Below, piece after piece: positions 15,909 to 23,562 of a stretch of 43,384 bases of DNA. The DNA lies in assembly GCA_023399465.1 (NCBI GenBank), contig JAEWPB010000164.1, positions 1 through 43,384 of the forward strand. Direction: 5' to 3'. The stretch's first letter is position 1; every line of letters begins with the position of its first letter. The notes under the pieces were generated by a model. The model saw nothing but the letters and a program-made list of their open reading frames with translations. It was not told the origin of the DNA and did no database searches. The DNA comes from Pseudomonadota bacterium. GTDB taxonomy: Bacteria > Pseudomonadota > Alphaproteobacteria > Rhizobiales > Rhizobiaceae. Position numbers and translations under genes: made by a program.

Positions 15909-17201
15909 ATGACCCAGACAGCAAAGCTTCATGATCGCTATCCGGAACTTGGTCGTGGCCCGGTTCCTGTCGCGCCCTATGTTGATCCGGCCTATTACGA
16001 GCTGGAAAAGAAATACCTGTTCAGAAAGACCTGGCTGCATGTCGGCCGCGTCGAGGAGTTGCCCAAGGTCGGCGACTACATGGTCAAGGAGCTGAAGGCC
16101 TGCGATGCCTCGATCGTCGTGGCCCGTGACCGCAACAAGCAACTGCACGCCTTCCACAACGTCTGTTCGCACCGTCTGAACAAGATCGCCTACGAGCCCT
16201 ACGGCAACCAACGGAAATTCTTCTGCAAATTCCATGGTTGGGCCTATGAGCTGAACGGCGATCTGAGCGGCGTGCCGGACGAGAAGGCGTTTATGGACTT
16301 CGACAAGAAGTGCCACGGCCTGAGCAAAGTGGCGCTGGACACCTGGAACGGCTTCATCTTCATTAATCTGGATCCCAATCCGGCGATGAGCTTGAAGGAA
16401 TTCATGTCGCCGCTGTTTGAAGGCTTCGAATCGTATCCATTCGAGCGCTTCACCGCCTGCTACGGCTGGTCGGCAGTGGTCGATTGCAACTGGAAAGTGG
16501 CGCTGGACGCCTTCCAGGAGACCTATCACGTGGCCTATCTGCACGGCCGTTCGATCGCTTCGTCGCTGGAAACCGATGAAGAGGGCATCCTGCACCCGAT
16601 CGATGGCATCCTGGGCGACCATCACCGTCGTCTCTCGATCGCCGGCAACCCCAATACCGTTTACGGCAATCCCGCTGCGGCGACCGACCATTCGCATGGC
16701 GGCGACCACCTGCCGGGCGCGGAAACATCAAAGCGCATCGCCCACACCGCGCTGCGCGTCGGCAAGAACGGCACCAAGCTCGATTTCTCGGATGTCGTGC
16801 TGCCCGAGAAGCTGAACTGGACCAAGAACCCGAACTGGGCCTTCGACATCAACGTCATCTTCCCCGAGTTCTACCTGTCCTGTCGCCCGAACTACTTCCA
16901 AGCCTACAACTTCCGTCCGGTTGGACACAACAAGACCCTGTTCGAAGCGCGCGTCTACTATCCCGAGATGAAGACCGCCGGTGGTCGCTTCTATCAGGAA
17001 TACATGAAGACCGCGCTGCGCGATGTGTTGCTGGAAGATCTCAGCACGCTGGAGACCACCCAGTATGCGGCGGAAACCTGCGGCAAGACCGAGATGATCC
17101 TCAACGATTGGGAGATCGCTTTGCGTCACCAGGCGGTGGTGGTCGACAAGATCATCGAAGAAGGGCTGCGCCGCGACGGCCAGTTGCAAGCGGCGGAATA
17201 A
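15909..17201 (+). CDS. Rieske non-heme iron oxygenase, catalytic (alpha) subunit
   Basis: This 430-aa protein should activate O2 at a mononuclear iron fed by a Rieske [2Fe-2S] cluster. The cluster ligands are Cys86/His88 (NVCSHRL) and Cys106/His109 (FCKFHGW). The iron ligands are His207 and His212 in QETYHVAYLH; the residue three before His207, which bridges to the Rieske centre, is Glu204 rather than the Asp of naphthalene dioxygenase. ATG 15909 has an AAGGGAGA ribosome site; the frame extends to 15867 but inside the operator. It heads a nine-gene operon with its own ferredoxin, while the reductase is divergent. Substrate unknown. Confidence 0.93.
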   Translation: MTQTAKLHDRYPELGRGPVPVAPYVDPAYYELEKKYLFRKTWLHVGRVEELPKVGDYMVKELKACDASIVVARDRNKQLHAFHNVCSHRLNKIAYEPYGNQRKFFCKFHGWAYELNGDLSGVPDEKAFMDFDKKCHGLSKVALDTWNGFIFINLDPNPAMSLKEFMSPLFEGFESYPFERFTACYGWSAVVDCNWKVALDAFQETYHVAYLHGRSIASSLETDEEGILHPIDGILGDHHRRLSIAGNPNTVYGNPAAATDHSHGGDHLPGAETSKRIAHTALRVGKNGTKLDFSDVVLPEKLNWTKNPNWAFDINVIFPEFYLSCRPNYFQAYNFRPVGHNKTLFEARVYYPEMKTAGGRFYQEYMKTALRDVLLEDLSTLETTQYAAETCGKTEMILNDWEIALRHQAVVVDKIIEEGLRRDGQLQAAE

Positions 17202-17213
17202 GGAGACCGTACC

Positions 17214-17564
17214 ATGAGCAAGCTTCCCGCCGAATACGCCGCTCTCGAGAAATGGGCCGAATGGTGCCTGTCGACGGAGACCCAGCGCAACCGTCACCGC
17301 GTCTCGAGATCCTTCGAGGAGATCAGTGCCTTCGCCAATGACATGTTGCCGCAAGTGGATGCGATCTGCGCGTTCATCGACGCCAATCAGGCCGAAGACG
17401 GCAGCTTCCCGGCCGAGGTCCTGAACCTCTACCACATGCTGCTGTCGCTGGCAGAAGTGGCTCCGGCGATCGAGTCCTACGATCCGGAAGTGATCGTGGT
17501 CGACGGCTACGAGACCAAGCTCTTCGTGCCCGATGAAAAACACCGTATGCGTCCGGTGCTCTGA
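17214..17564 (+). CDS. Unrecognised 116-aa protein between oxygenase and cupin genes
   Basis: A small acidic, mostly helical protein beginning MSKLPAEYAALEKW, with no signal peptide, membrane segment, Cys pair or known motif. AAGGAG lies well placed before ATG 17214, 12 bp after the oxygenase stop, and the next gene follows after three bases. That spacing makes it a genuine member of the operon. It could be an accessory subunit of the oxygenase or an assembly factor. I do not recognise the family. Confidence 0.8.
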   Translation: MSKLPAEYAALEKWAEWCLSTETQRNRHRVSRSFEEISAFANDMLPQVDAICAFIDANQAEDGSFPAEVLNLYHMLLSLAEVAPAIESYDPEVIVVDGYETKLFVPDEKHRMRPVL

Positions 17565-17567
17565 TCG

Positions 17568-17984
17568 ATGGGCAAGTGTCAAAAATTCAGTTTCGCGCGG
17601 GAGGGCCTGCGCGAAGTGGCGCCCGACGGGTTGTACATGAATTCCGTGGTCGGCGAGGCGCTGAGCGTGGGCGTGGTCAATTTCCGTCTGCCCAAGGGGC
17701 CGGAGATCGCCGCCAAGGCGCATAACCACGGCGAAGAGGTGACGCTTCAGCTGAAGGGCGGCTGCACCGTCAATCTGGGGTGGTCCGTCGAAGAGCCAGA
17801 AGGCTCGGTCGAGCTGGAGGAAGGCCGCGTGATGATCATGCCGACCGACCTGCCGCATTCGGGCATCAACCGCTATGACGCGGAAGGCATGTGCCTGCGT
17901 CTGAACGTCGTGACGCCGCCGCGTGCCGAATACGGCACCAAGGGCGCCGCCAAGGTCTATTATCCGACGGGGGACGCGAAATGA
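17568..17984 (+). CDS. Metal-binding cupin protein, 138 aa
   Basis: A single-domain cupin. The first motif AKAHNHGEEVTLQLKGG supplies His52, His54 and a Glu, and the second, MPTDLPHSGIN, supplies His97, so the usual 3-His/1-Glu metal site seems intact. Such small cupins act as dioxygenases, isomerases or hydrolases in catabolic pathways, or as ligand sensors. The gene starts three bases after the orphan gene and its TGA overlaps the next ATG. Which intermediate it handles is unknown. Confidence 0.82.
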   Translation: MGKCQKFSFAREGLREVAPDGLYMNSVVGEALSVGVVNFRLPKGPEIAAKAHNHGEEVTLQLKGGCTVNLGWSVEEPEGSVELEEGRVMIMPTDLPHSGINRYDAEGMCLRLNVVTPPRAEYGTKGAAKVYYPTGDAK

Positions 17985-18271
17985 GCGAAACCTGCCGCGT
18001 GATGGAAAGCGGCTTTGCCGCTGAGGGTCCGTTCGCTGCTGCGGGGGATCATCTCGACGTGCAGATGCTGCGCACCCAGAGCCCGATCAGCCTTGCCGCC
18101 GGCAAGGAAGCGATGTTTGCGGTGATCGAGGGTACGCTGGAACTGCGTTGTGGCGATGACGGCGAGGCGCATGATCTGGCGGCGGGGGAGGGGCTTTTGG
18201 TTCCTGCCTACACGCCGGTGGAGTTGACGCCGTCGGCACCGGTCCTGCTCTATGTGGTGCGCGCGAAATGA
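17981..18271 (+). CDS. Second, short cupin-like protein without metal-binding histidines
   Basis: The 96-aa product has the cupin strand pattern (GKEAMFAVIEGTLELRCG followed by GEGLLVPAYTPVELTPS). The positions that carry histidines in the preceding cupin hold other residues, so metal binding is unlikely. The frame is open to 17891, but ATG 17981 overlaps the previous stop as ATGA and gives a sensible N-terminus. It may pair with the metal-containing cupin next door as a heterodimer, or act structurally. That is inference from adjacency. Confidence 0.75.
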   Translation: MSETCRVMESGFAAEGPFAAAGDHLDVQMLRTQSPISLAAGKEAMFAVIEGTLELRCGDDGEAHDLAAGEGLLVPAYTPVELTPSAPVLLYVVRAK

Positions 18272-18771
18272 GCGAACTCGATCGGCGTGTGGCCCGTCTT
18301 GAAGCGCGGGCCGAGATCGAAAACCTGATGCAGCTTTACGCCCGTGCCGCCGATCTGAAGTATTCGGCTGCAAAGGCGAAGAAGCCGCAGGTGGCGATCG
18401 ATCATGCGGCAGCGCTGCAGGCGGGCTGTTTTGCGCCGGATGCGGTCTGGGCAGGGGGGCGCTTCGGCGGCGACCTGACCGGCCGCGACGCAATTGAGGC
18501 CTTCTTCCGCAAAAGCCCGTGGCATTTCACCGCCCATCACTACGGCTCGGCCTTCATCGAGATCGGTGAGGGGCGTGCGAGTGCCGCATGGCGGCTGCTG
18601 GAGATCGGCATCCGCGAAGCCTGCGGCACACTGGTGCTGATGAGCGGCGATGTCGCCCAAGAACTGCTGCTGACCGAGGAGGGCTGGAAGATCGTCCGCA
18701 TGTCCTTCTCGCGGTTGCATTCCTTCAAACTTTCCGACGATCCAGGCACTTTGGACACCCTCATTCCGTGA
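18268..18771 (+). CDS. NTF2/SnoaL-like protein, possible oxygenase beta-type subunit
   Basis: This 167-aa protein shows the SnoaL/NTF2-like plan: an N-terminal helix (RVARLEARAEIENLMQLYARA), then FAPDAVW, GRDAIEAFF and a curved sheet ending in WKIVRMSFS. Beta subunits of ring-hydroxylating dioxygenases share this fold and size. It may therefore be the small subunit of the Rieske enzyme, or a SnoaL-like isomerase or hydrolase. It overlaps the preceding gene as ATGA. The position five genes after the alpha subunit is unusual for a beta subunit. Confidence 0.75.
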   Translation: MSELDRRVARLEARAEIENLMQLYARAADLKYSAAKAKKPQVAIDHAAALQAGCFAPDAVWAGGRFGGDLTGRDAIEAFFRKSPWHFTAHHYGSAFIEIGEGRASAAWRLLEIGIREACGTLVLMSGDVAQELLLTEEGWKIVRMSFSRLHSFKLSDDPGTLDTLIP

Positions 18772-18778
18772 GAGATGA

Positions 18779-19612
18779 ATGACACTCCATTCTCAGATCT
18801 GCTCGCCTTCCTCGAAAATCGGGGTCAATCTTTGCGAAATTCTCTCCAATACCCCGCAGAACGGCGATTACAACCTGATGGAACTGGCTGCCGATGCGGT
18901 GGCGCTGAGCGCGAGCGCAGGGCAGTTCTTCCATCTGGAATGCCCCTCGAATCGTGAGGGCAGCCCGTTCTTCCGCCGCCCTATGAGCATCTACCGCATC
19001 GATCGCGCGGCGGGGCGGATCGCGTTTCTCTACAAGGTGCAGGGCAAGGGCACGCGCGCCCTGGCCGATATGCGCGCGGGCGAAGTCCTGAACGCCTTGG
19101 GGCCGCTGGGCAACGGTTTCACTTTGCCCGAGGGCTGTCGCCACGTGCTGGCGGTCGGACGCGGCGTCGGCCTGGCGACACTGGGCCCCCTGGCGCAGGA
19201 AGCGCAGGCCAAAGGCGCGAAGGTCACGGCGATCCTGTCGGCGCGCAGCGCGGATCTGGTGATGTCGCAAGAGGAATTCGCCAGTTTTGGCGCGCGGGTG
19301 CAGGTGGTGACCGATGAGGACGGCTCTTCGGATCCGGCAGCGCTAGCGGCGCGGATCGAGGCGGTTCACGGCGAGAGTCCCTTCGACTACATGGCGACCT
19401 GCGGCTCGAACCGCATCTTCAAACTGATGAAGGCCTTCGGGGCCGCGCATGGCGTGGCGGGCGAAGTTGCGCTTGAGGCCCGCATGGGCTGCGGGACCGG
19501 CATGTGCTATGCCTGCGTCGCGCCGATGCGGAATGCCGATGGATCCATCCGGTATGACCGCGTCTGCTGGGACGGGCCGGTCTTCGAATTCGCGGAGGCA
19601 ACCCAATGGTGA
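18779..19612 (+). CDS. PyrK-like FAD/[2Fe-2S] electron-transfer subunit
   Basis: This 277-aa protein matches PyrK, the electron-transfer subunit of class 1B dihydroorotate dehydrogenase, in layout. An FAD-binding beta-barrel with RRPMS (67-71) is followed by an NAD-binding half (VLAVGRGVGLATLGPLA) and a C-terminal [2Fe-2S] site with Cys238, Cys243, Cys246 and Cys263. It couples NAD(H) to a flavoprotein partner, here almost certainly the PyrD-like protein that follows and overlaps it. Being inside a Rieske operon, it could alternatively feed the oxygenase. Housekeeping pyrimidine synthesis is unlikely here because most proteobacteria use a membrane class 2 enzyme. Confidence 0.87.
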   Translation: MTLHSQICSPSSKIGVNLCEILSNTPQNGDYNLMELAADAVALSASAGQFFHLECPSNREGSPFFRRPMSIYRIDRAAGRIAFLYKVQGKGTRALADMRAGEVLNALGPLGNGFTLPEGCRHVLAVGRGVGLATLGPLAQEAQAKGAKVTAILSARSADLVMSQEEFASFGARVQVVTDEDGSSDPAALAARIEAVHGESPFDYMATCGSNRIFKLMKAFGAAHGVAGEVALEARMGCGTGMCYACVAPMRNADGSIRYDRVCWDGPVFEFAEATQW

Positions 19613-20568
19613 TGCAGGAAAACATCGCGCAGAGCGTCGATCTTTCTGTCGATATCGGCGGCTTGCGGCTGGCCAATCCGGTGATGCCGGCTTCGGGTAC
19701 CATCGCCGAGGGTATGATCCGCATCATCGATCTGGACCGTTTGGGCGCGATCGTGCTGAAGACCTTCACCGCCGACAAGCGGATCGGCACCCTGCCGCCG
19801 CGGGTGGTGGAATTCAACGATTGCGGCTTGTTCTCGATCGGCATCCCCTCGAAGGGGACCGCCTATTTCCTCGACGAGACCCTGTCGCATTATCGCAATT
19901 TCAAGGCGCCGCTGGTGGCGTCGATCTCCGCCGATACGGTGGAGGATTTCGCCAGCCTCGCGGCGCAGATCTCGGTCGATGCGGTGGATGCGATCGAGGC
20001 GAACATCTCCTGTCCGAACCTGCGCGCGCATGGCAAGGCCTTCGGCATGGATCTGGAGGCAACCGCGGCGGTGATCGGTGCGATGAAAGCCGCCAGTGAC
20101 AAGCCGATCTGGGCCAAGTTGACCCCGAATGTCGGCGATATCGCCGCTTTCGCGCGGGCGGCTGAGAAGGCTGGGGCGGATGCGGTGATCACCGGCAACG
20201 CCTTGCTGGGCATGGCGGTGGATGCCGAAACCATGGGGCCGCGGCTGGGCAACGTGATCGGTGGCGTCACCGGTGCTGCGGTCAAGCCGATCCTGTTGCG
20301 GATGGTCAACCAATGTGCGGCTGCCGTCGACATTCCGGTGATCGGCTGTGGCGGCATCACCTGTGGCGAGGATGTGGCCGAATATATGCTGGCCGGAGCC
20401 ACCGCTGTTCAGATCGGTACGGCCAACTTTACCAATCCGCTCGCAATGATCCAGGCCATTGACTGGCTTGAAGCTTATTGCCGACGCCACGGCGTGGATC
20501 GCGCGGCGGAACTAACGGGTGCGCTAGCGCCAGCTTATGGCGCAAAATCTCGACTGAAGGAAAAATAG
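19606..20568 (+). CDS. Dihydroorotate dehydrogenase class 1B-like flavoprotein with altered substrate site
   Basis: This 320-aa TIM-barrel flavoprotein carries PyrDB hallmarks: NPVMPASGT, Lys52, the catalytic loop ANISCPN with Cys136, WAKLTPN, GGVTGAAVKP and the FMN-phosphate site CGGITCGEDV. The substrate loop differs: where PyrD proteins read NSxGLxN, this one reads FSIGIPS (residues 76-82), so the Asn contacts to orotate are lost. An oxidoreductase acting on another cyclic or conjugated substrate is therefore likely. It overlaps the PyrK-like gene by seven bases (ATG 19612 is an alternative start), implying a stoichiometric complex. Fold and cofactor are firm, substrate is unknown. Confidence 0.87.
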   Translation: MVMQENIAQSVDLSVDIGGLRLANPVMPASGTIAEGMIRIIDLDRLGAIVLKTFTADKRIGTLPPRVVEFNDCGLFSIGIPSKGTAYFLDETLSHYRNFKAPLVASISADTVEDFASLAAQISVDAVDAIEANISCPNLRAHGKAFGMDLEATAAVIGAMKAASDKPIWAKLTPNVGDIAAFARAAEKAGADAVITGNALLGMAVDAETMGPRLGNVIGGVTGAAVKPILLRMVNQCAAAVDIPVIGCGGITCGEDVAEYMLAGATAVQIGTANFTNPLAMIQAIDWLEAYCRRHGVDRAAELTGALAPAYGAKSRLKEK

Positions 20569-20569
20569 G

Positions 20570-20887
20570 ATGCAAGACGGCTGGACCAAACTTTGCGCTG
20601 TGGATCACGTACCCGAGGGCGAGCATCGTGCCATTTTCATAGCCGACAAACGTCTTTGCGCGGTGAATGACGGTAGCACCTATTTCGTGGTCGACGATCT
20701 TTGCACCCATGGGGTGGCCTATCTGTCCGATGGTTACTGCGACACCGATGACATGGTGGTCGAATGCCCGTTGCATGGCGGATTGTTCTGCTATCGCAGC
20801 GGTGATCCGCAGGGCAAACCTGCTGAAAAGCCTGTGCGCAACTACGAGGTCCGGATCGTTGATGGCGACGTGATGGTGCAGCTATGA
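20570..20887 (+). CDS. Rieske-type ferredoxin
   Basis: A 105-aa small Rieske protein with the ligand sets Cys45/His47 (DLCTHGV) and Cys66/His69 (ECPLHGG). It carries electrons from the reductase at 13652-14881 to the oxygenase at 15909. AAGGA precedes the ATG, which follows the PyrD-like stop by one base, and its TGA overlaps the next start as ATGA. Placement after the PyrK/PyrD-like pair raises the possibility that it also exchanges electrons with that complex. Confidence 0.92.
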   Translation: MQDGWTKLCAVDHVPEGEHRAIFIADKRLCAVNDGSTYFVVDDLCTHGVAYLSDGYCDTDDMVVECPLHGGLFCYRSGDPQGKPAEKPVRNYEVRIVDGDVMVQL

Positions 20888-21864
20888 GTAGCGTCGCCAT
20901 CATCGGTGCCGGCGGCACCATCGCGATGGAAGGCGTCCATCCATTTGATTGGGTGGATTACGGTGACAGCGGTATCATCAACCCGGTCGACGTCGTTGTC
21001 TCGCGCATGGATTTGGGACTGACCGACATTGCCTACCGGCCAGAGCCGTTCAGGATGTTGCCGGGCACGGCGATGCGGGCAAGCGACTGGTTCGAGTTGC
21101 AGGCTCTTGTCCAGCGGTTGAACGGCGATCCCGAGGTGCGCGGCATCGTTATCACCCATGGCACTGCCACTCTGGAAGAGACTGCGTTTTTCCTGCGGCT
21201 GACCGTTGACCCGCAAAAGTCGGTCGTGGTGACCGGGGCGCAGCGGCCGCCGAATACCGCGTCTTCGGACGCCGTGGCAGGGTTGCGGCAAGCCGTGGCA
21301 GCGGCCGCGAAGGCGCCTCCAGGTGTATATGTCGTGATGAACGGCAATATCCTGTGTGCGGATGAGGCGCGCAAGACCGCCAACCACGCGCTTGAAGCAT
21401 TCGTTGCGCCGGAGTTCGGTCCGCTTGGTCGCGTAAACCCGGATGCCAGCCTTTATATGCGCAGTCGGCAAAGGCCAGCCCCGAAAGTCTTCGACATCTC
21501 GGGGATTGATCCCGAGAAACTCGCCCGCGTGGATATCGTGGCATCCTATGTGGGGGCCGATGACGTCGCGATAGGCGCCTATGTTGCCGCCGGGGCACGG
21601 GCGATCATCTCGACCGGCTTCGCGCCGGGCCGTTGCGCCGGGCAGGAGCGTCCGGCACTCGTGGCAGCGGCCGCGCAGGGGGTTCTGGTTGTTCAGTCCT
21701 CACATGCGGACCGGGGCTATGTTCCGGTGCAAGCCTACAATCGCTCCGTAGGGATCATTGGGGGTGGATGGCTTGCCCCGAACAAGGCTAAGTCACTAAT
21801 TTCACTCGCCATTTCTTCCGGCTTGTCGCCTCGGGAAATAGAGGACCTGTTGCAGCAGTGGTAG
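20884..21864 (+). CDS. L-asparaginase-family amidohydrolase with Asp-to-Ala change in the active site
   Basis: This 326-aa protein has the two-domain plan of bacterial L-asparaginases. Thr12 in GAGGTIAM (nucleophile), Thr94 and Lys164 (EARKTANH) are kept. The motif normally HGTDT reads HGTAT, with Ala95 replacing the Asp that contacts the substrate alpha-amino group in the E. coli enzyme. A substrate lacking that amino group, such as another amide or lactam, would fit; loss of activity would also. It is the last gene of the Rieske operon and starts in the preceding stop (ATGA). No signal peptide is seen, so it is cytoplasmic. Confidence 0.87.
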   Translation: MSSVAIIGAGGTIAMEGVHPFDWVDYGDSGIINPVDVVVSRMDLGLTDIAYRPEPFRMLPGTAMRASDWFELQALVQRLNGDPEVRGIVITHGTATLEETAFFLRLTVDPQKSVVVTGAQRPPNTASSDAVAGLRQAVAAAAKAPPGVYVVMNGNILCADEARKTANHALEAFVAPEFGPLGRVNPDASLYMRSRQRPAPKVFDISGIDPEKLARVDIVASYVGADDVAIGAYVAAGARAIISTGFAPGRCAGQERPALVAAAAQGVLVVQSSHADRGYVPVQAYNRSVGIIGGGWLAPNKAKSLISLAISSGLSPREIEDLLQQW

Positions 21865-21930
21865 CTGGGGAGAATAAATTCAACTCGCCCTTGAAATTGA
21901 CTTGACGTATGTCAAACGAGGTGATGAACT

Positions 21931-21954
21931 GCGAATAGCGTATACGATATTCGC
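21931..21954 (+). promoter_or_regulatory. GTATAC-centred palindrome upstream of the TRAP transporter operon
   Basis: Arms GCGAATA (21931-21937) and TATTCGC (21948-21954) enclose the self-complementary core CGTATACG (21939-21946). GTATAC at 21940-21945 matches the sites at 14917-14922 and 15876-15881. It lies 60 bp before the DctP start. A smaller TTGAC/GTCAA inverted repeat lies upstream at 21902-21915. I could not place -35/-10 boxes with confidence. It is probably the third operator of the local GntR-type regulator. Confidence 0.6.
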
Positions 21955-22014
21955 TATGCAAAATCAGTTAGCCAAAGCGGCGCCAAGACCGCGTGCTTAT
22001 CTTAGGGAACCACA

Positions 22015-22980
22015 ATGCCTAAAATTGCTGTTTTTATCAAGGCTAGTCTTTTGGCTGGCGTGCTCGGTGCTGCCTTGGCGTTGCCTGCGGCGGCGGAAAC
22101 CCGTCTTCGTGCGGGGGTTTTCAGCCCGCCTGACACCACGTGGGGCGTACCCTTCAAGTTATTCGCTGATCATGTGAATGAGACCGGTAAAGGAATCGTT
22201 CGGATCGACGTGATGGGGCCGGATGCAATCCCGGCGGTCGAGCAGGTAAATGCGCTGCGTGGTGGTGTTCTGGACATGGTCGCAACGCCGCCCGGCTTTT
22301 ACAAGCAGTCGTTGTTCGAGGCCAATGCGCAAGACCTGTCCAGCATGACTTTGGCTGAGCAGCGCGCCTCGGGTGGCTATGCCGCACTGCAGGAACTCAC
22401 GCGTGAGAAGGTTCAGGCCGAGCTTTTGACGACTTATGGCACCGGGGTGAACTTTCATCTGTATCTAACTGAGCAGGTGGAAAAGCCCAAGGATCTGGAG
22501 GGTCTGCGCCTGCGCAGCCAGCCTATCTTCGGGCCGATGTTCAGCGATTTGGGAATCTCCGGTTCAGTGATCTCCATCCCTGAAACCTATACCGCGCTCG
22601 AGCGCGGTGTGGTCAAGGGCTACGCCTTTGCCCGCTGGGGTGTGCAGGATCTGGGCTGGGACCGACTGACGAAGGTGCGGGTCGAGCCGGGCTTTTACAG
22701 TGTGGTCGTTAACATCCTGATGAACGAGCAACGCTACAAGTCGCTCACCGTCGAGGAGCGCAAGGTGATCGACGACGCGGTCGTCTGGTTCGAGGAAATG
22801 CTGCCGGCATACAAGGCCCAGGAAGATGCCAAGCACCTTGCGGCGCAGGAAAGCGCGGGCATCAAGAGCGTCGATTTTGGTGCGGATTTCGCAACCCGCG
22901 CTGCGGACGTCTATTGGGAAGAAATGGCCAAGAGCTCACCGGAGAGCATCGCCCGACTGCGCCCTCTATTACAGAAGTAA
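22015..22980 (+). CDS. TRAP transporter substrate-binding protein (DctP type)
   Basis: This 321-aa periplasmic receptor has a signal peptide (about 1-27, ending LPAAAE) and the DctP pattern of an N-terminal lobe with WGVPFKLFADHVNETGKG and the later VEKPKDLEGLRLRSQPIF. DctP receptors usually bind organic acids through a conserved Arg. The candidate here lies in GLRLRSQP near residue 162, consistent with a carboxylate-bearing substrate. It is first of three TRAP genes behind a shared operator, so it probably captures the compound metabolised by the Rieske operon. Ligand not predictable. Confidence 0.9.
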   Translation: MPKIAVFIKASLLAGVLGAALALPAAAETRLRAGVFSPPDTTWGVPFKLFADHVNETGKGIVRIDVMGPDAIPAVEQVNALRGGVLDMVATPPGFYKQSLFEANAQDLSSMTLAEQRASGGYAALQELTREKVQAELLTTYGTGVNFHLYLTEQVEKPKDLEGLRLRSQPIFGPMFSDLGISGSVISIPETYTALERGVVKGYAFARWGVQDLGWDRLTKVRVEPGFYSVVVNILMNEQRYKSLTVEERKVIDDAVVWFEEMLPAYKAQEDAKHLAAQESAGIKSVDFGADFATRAADVYWEEMAKSSPESIARLRPLLQK

Positions 22981-23040
22981 CCGCATTGGTGGGGGGCGCC
23001 TGACGTGCCTCCTTCTTCCGCCAGTTCAAGGAACCATCCA

Positions 23041-23562
23041 GTGAATCATCTATACGCCGTCTATAAGGCGGTGACGCTTGGCCTGGCGGTTGTCGCCGGT
23101 GCCCTGATCGTGGTTGTGACGCTCATGATCGGGGCCGAGGCCTTCAGCCGCGCTCTCGGGCTCGGTGTGATCCGCGGTGTCGTGGATGTCGCCGAGCATT
23201 CGATGTTCTGTATTGCCCTGCTCGCGGCCCCGTGGATTTTGAGGTTGAACGGTCACATCGGTATCAATCTGCTGACCGCGAAGTTAAGTGACCGAAGCAA
23301 TGCGCTGCTTTCGGTGGTAACCGAGGGGCTCTGTCTGTTCCTCTGTCTTGTCATCACCTACGAAGCCTTCTTCATTTTCCTCCATGGATATCAATCGGGT
23401 GAACTCGTCTTTGCCGATCTGATCTTCCCCGATTGGTGGCTGCTTTGGCAGACGCCTGCCGCTTTCGGGCTGATGTCGATTGAATTCTCCATTCGTACAG
23501 TGCGTGCGATCAAGGGTGAAAATCTCAACGCAGCAGTGAACGGAGAAGTCGACCATGCATGA
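23041..23562 (+). CDS. TRAP transporter small permease (DctQ type)
   Basis: This 173-aa membrane protein has four predicted segments, the first around AVTLGLAVVAGALIVVVTL. It stabilises and couples with the large permease. The frame is open from 23005, but GTG 23041 has AAGGA eight bases upstream and gives MNHLYAVYKAV, the usual short DctQ leader. It overlaps the large permease gene by eight bases, consistent with coupled translation. It carries the family's conserved aromatic-rich loop near FPDWWLLWQTP. Confidence 0.88.
   Translation: MNHLYAVYKAVTLGLAVVAGALIVVVTLMIGAEAFSRALGLGVIRGVVDVAEHSMFCIALLAAPWILRLNGHIGINLLTAKLSDRSNALLSVVTEGLCLFLCLVITYEAFFIFLHGYQSGELVFADLIFPDWWLLWQTPAAFGLMSIEFSIRTVRAIKGENLNAAVNGEVDHA

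Noticed and set aside
16728..17858. A 376-codon minus-strand open frame
   Set aside because: It lies opposite the Rieske oxygenase, the orphan and the cupin, whose motifs and ribosome sites establish the plus strand as coding.
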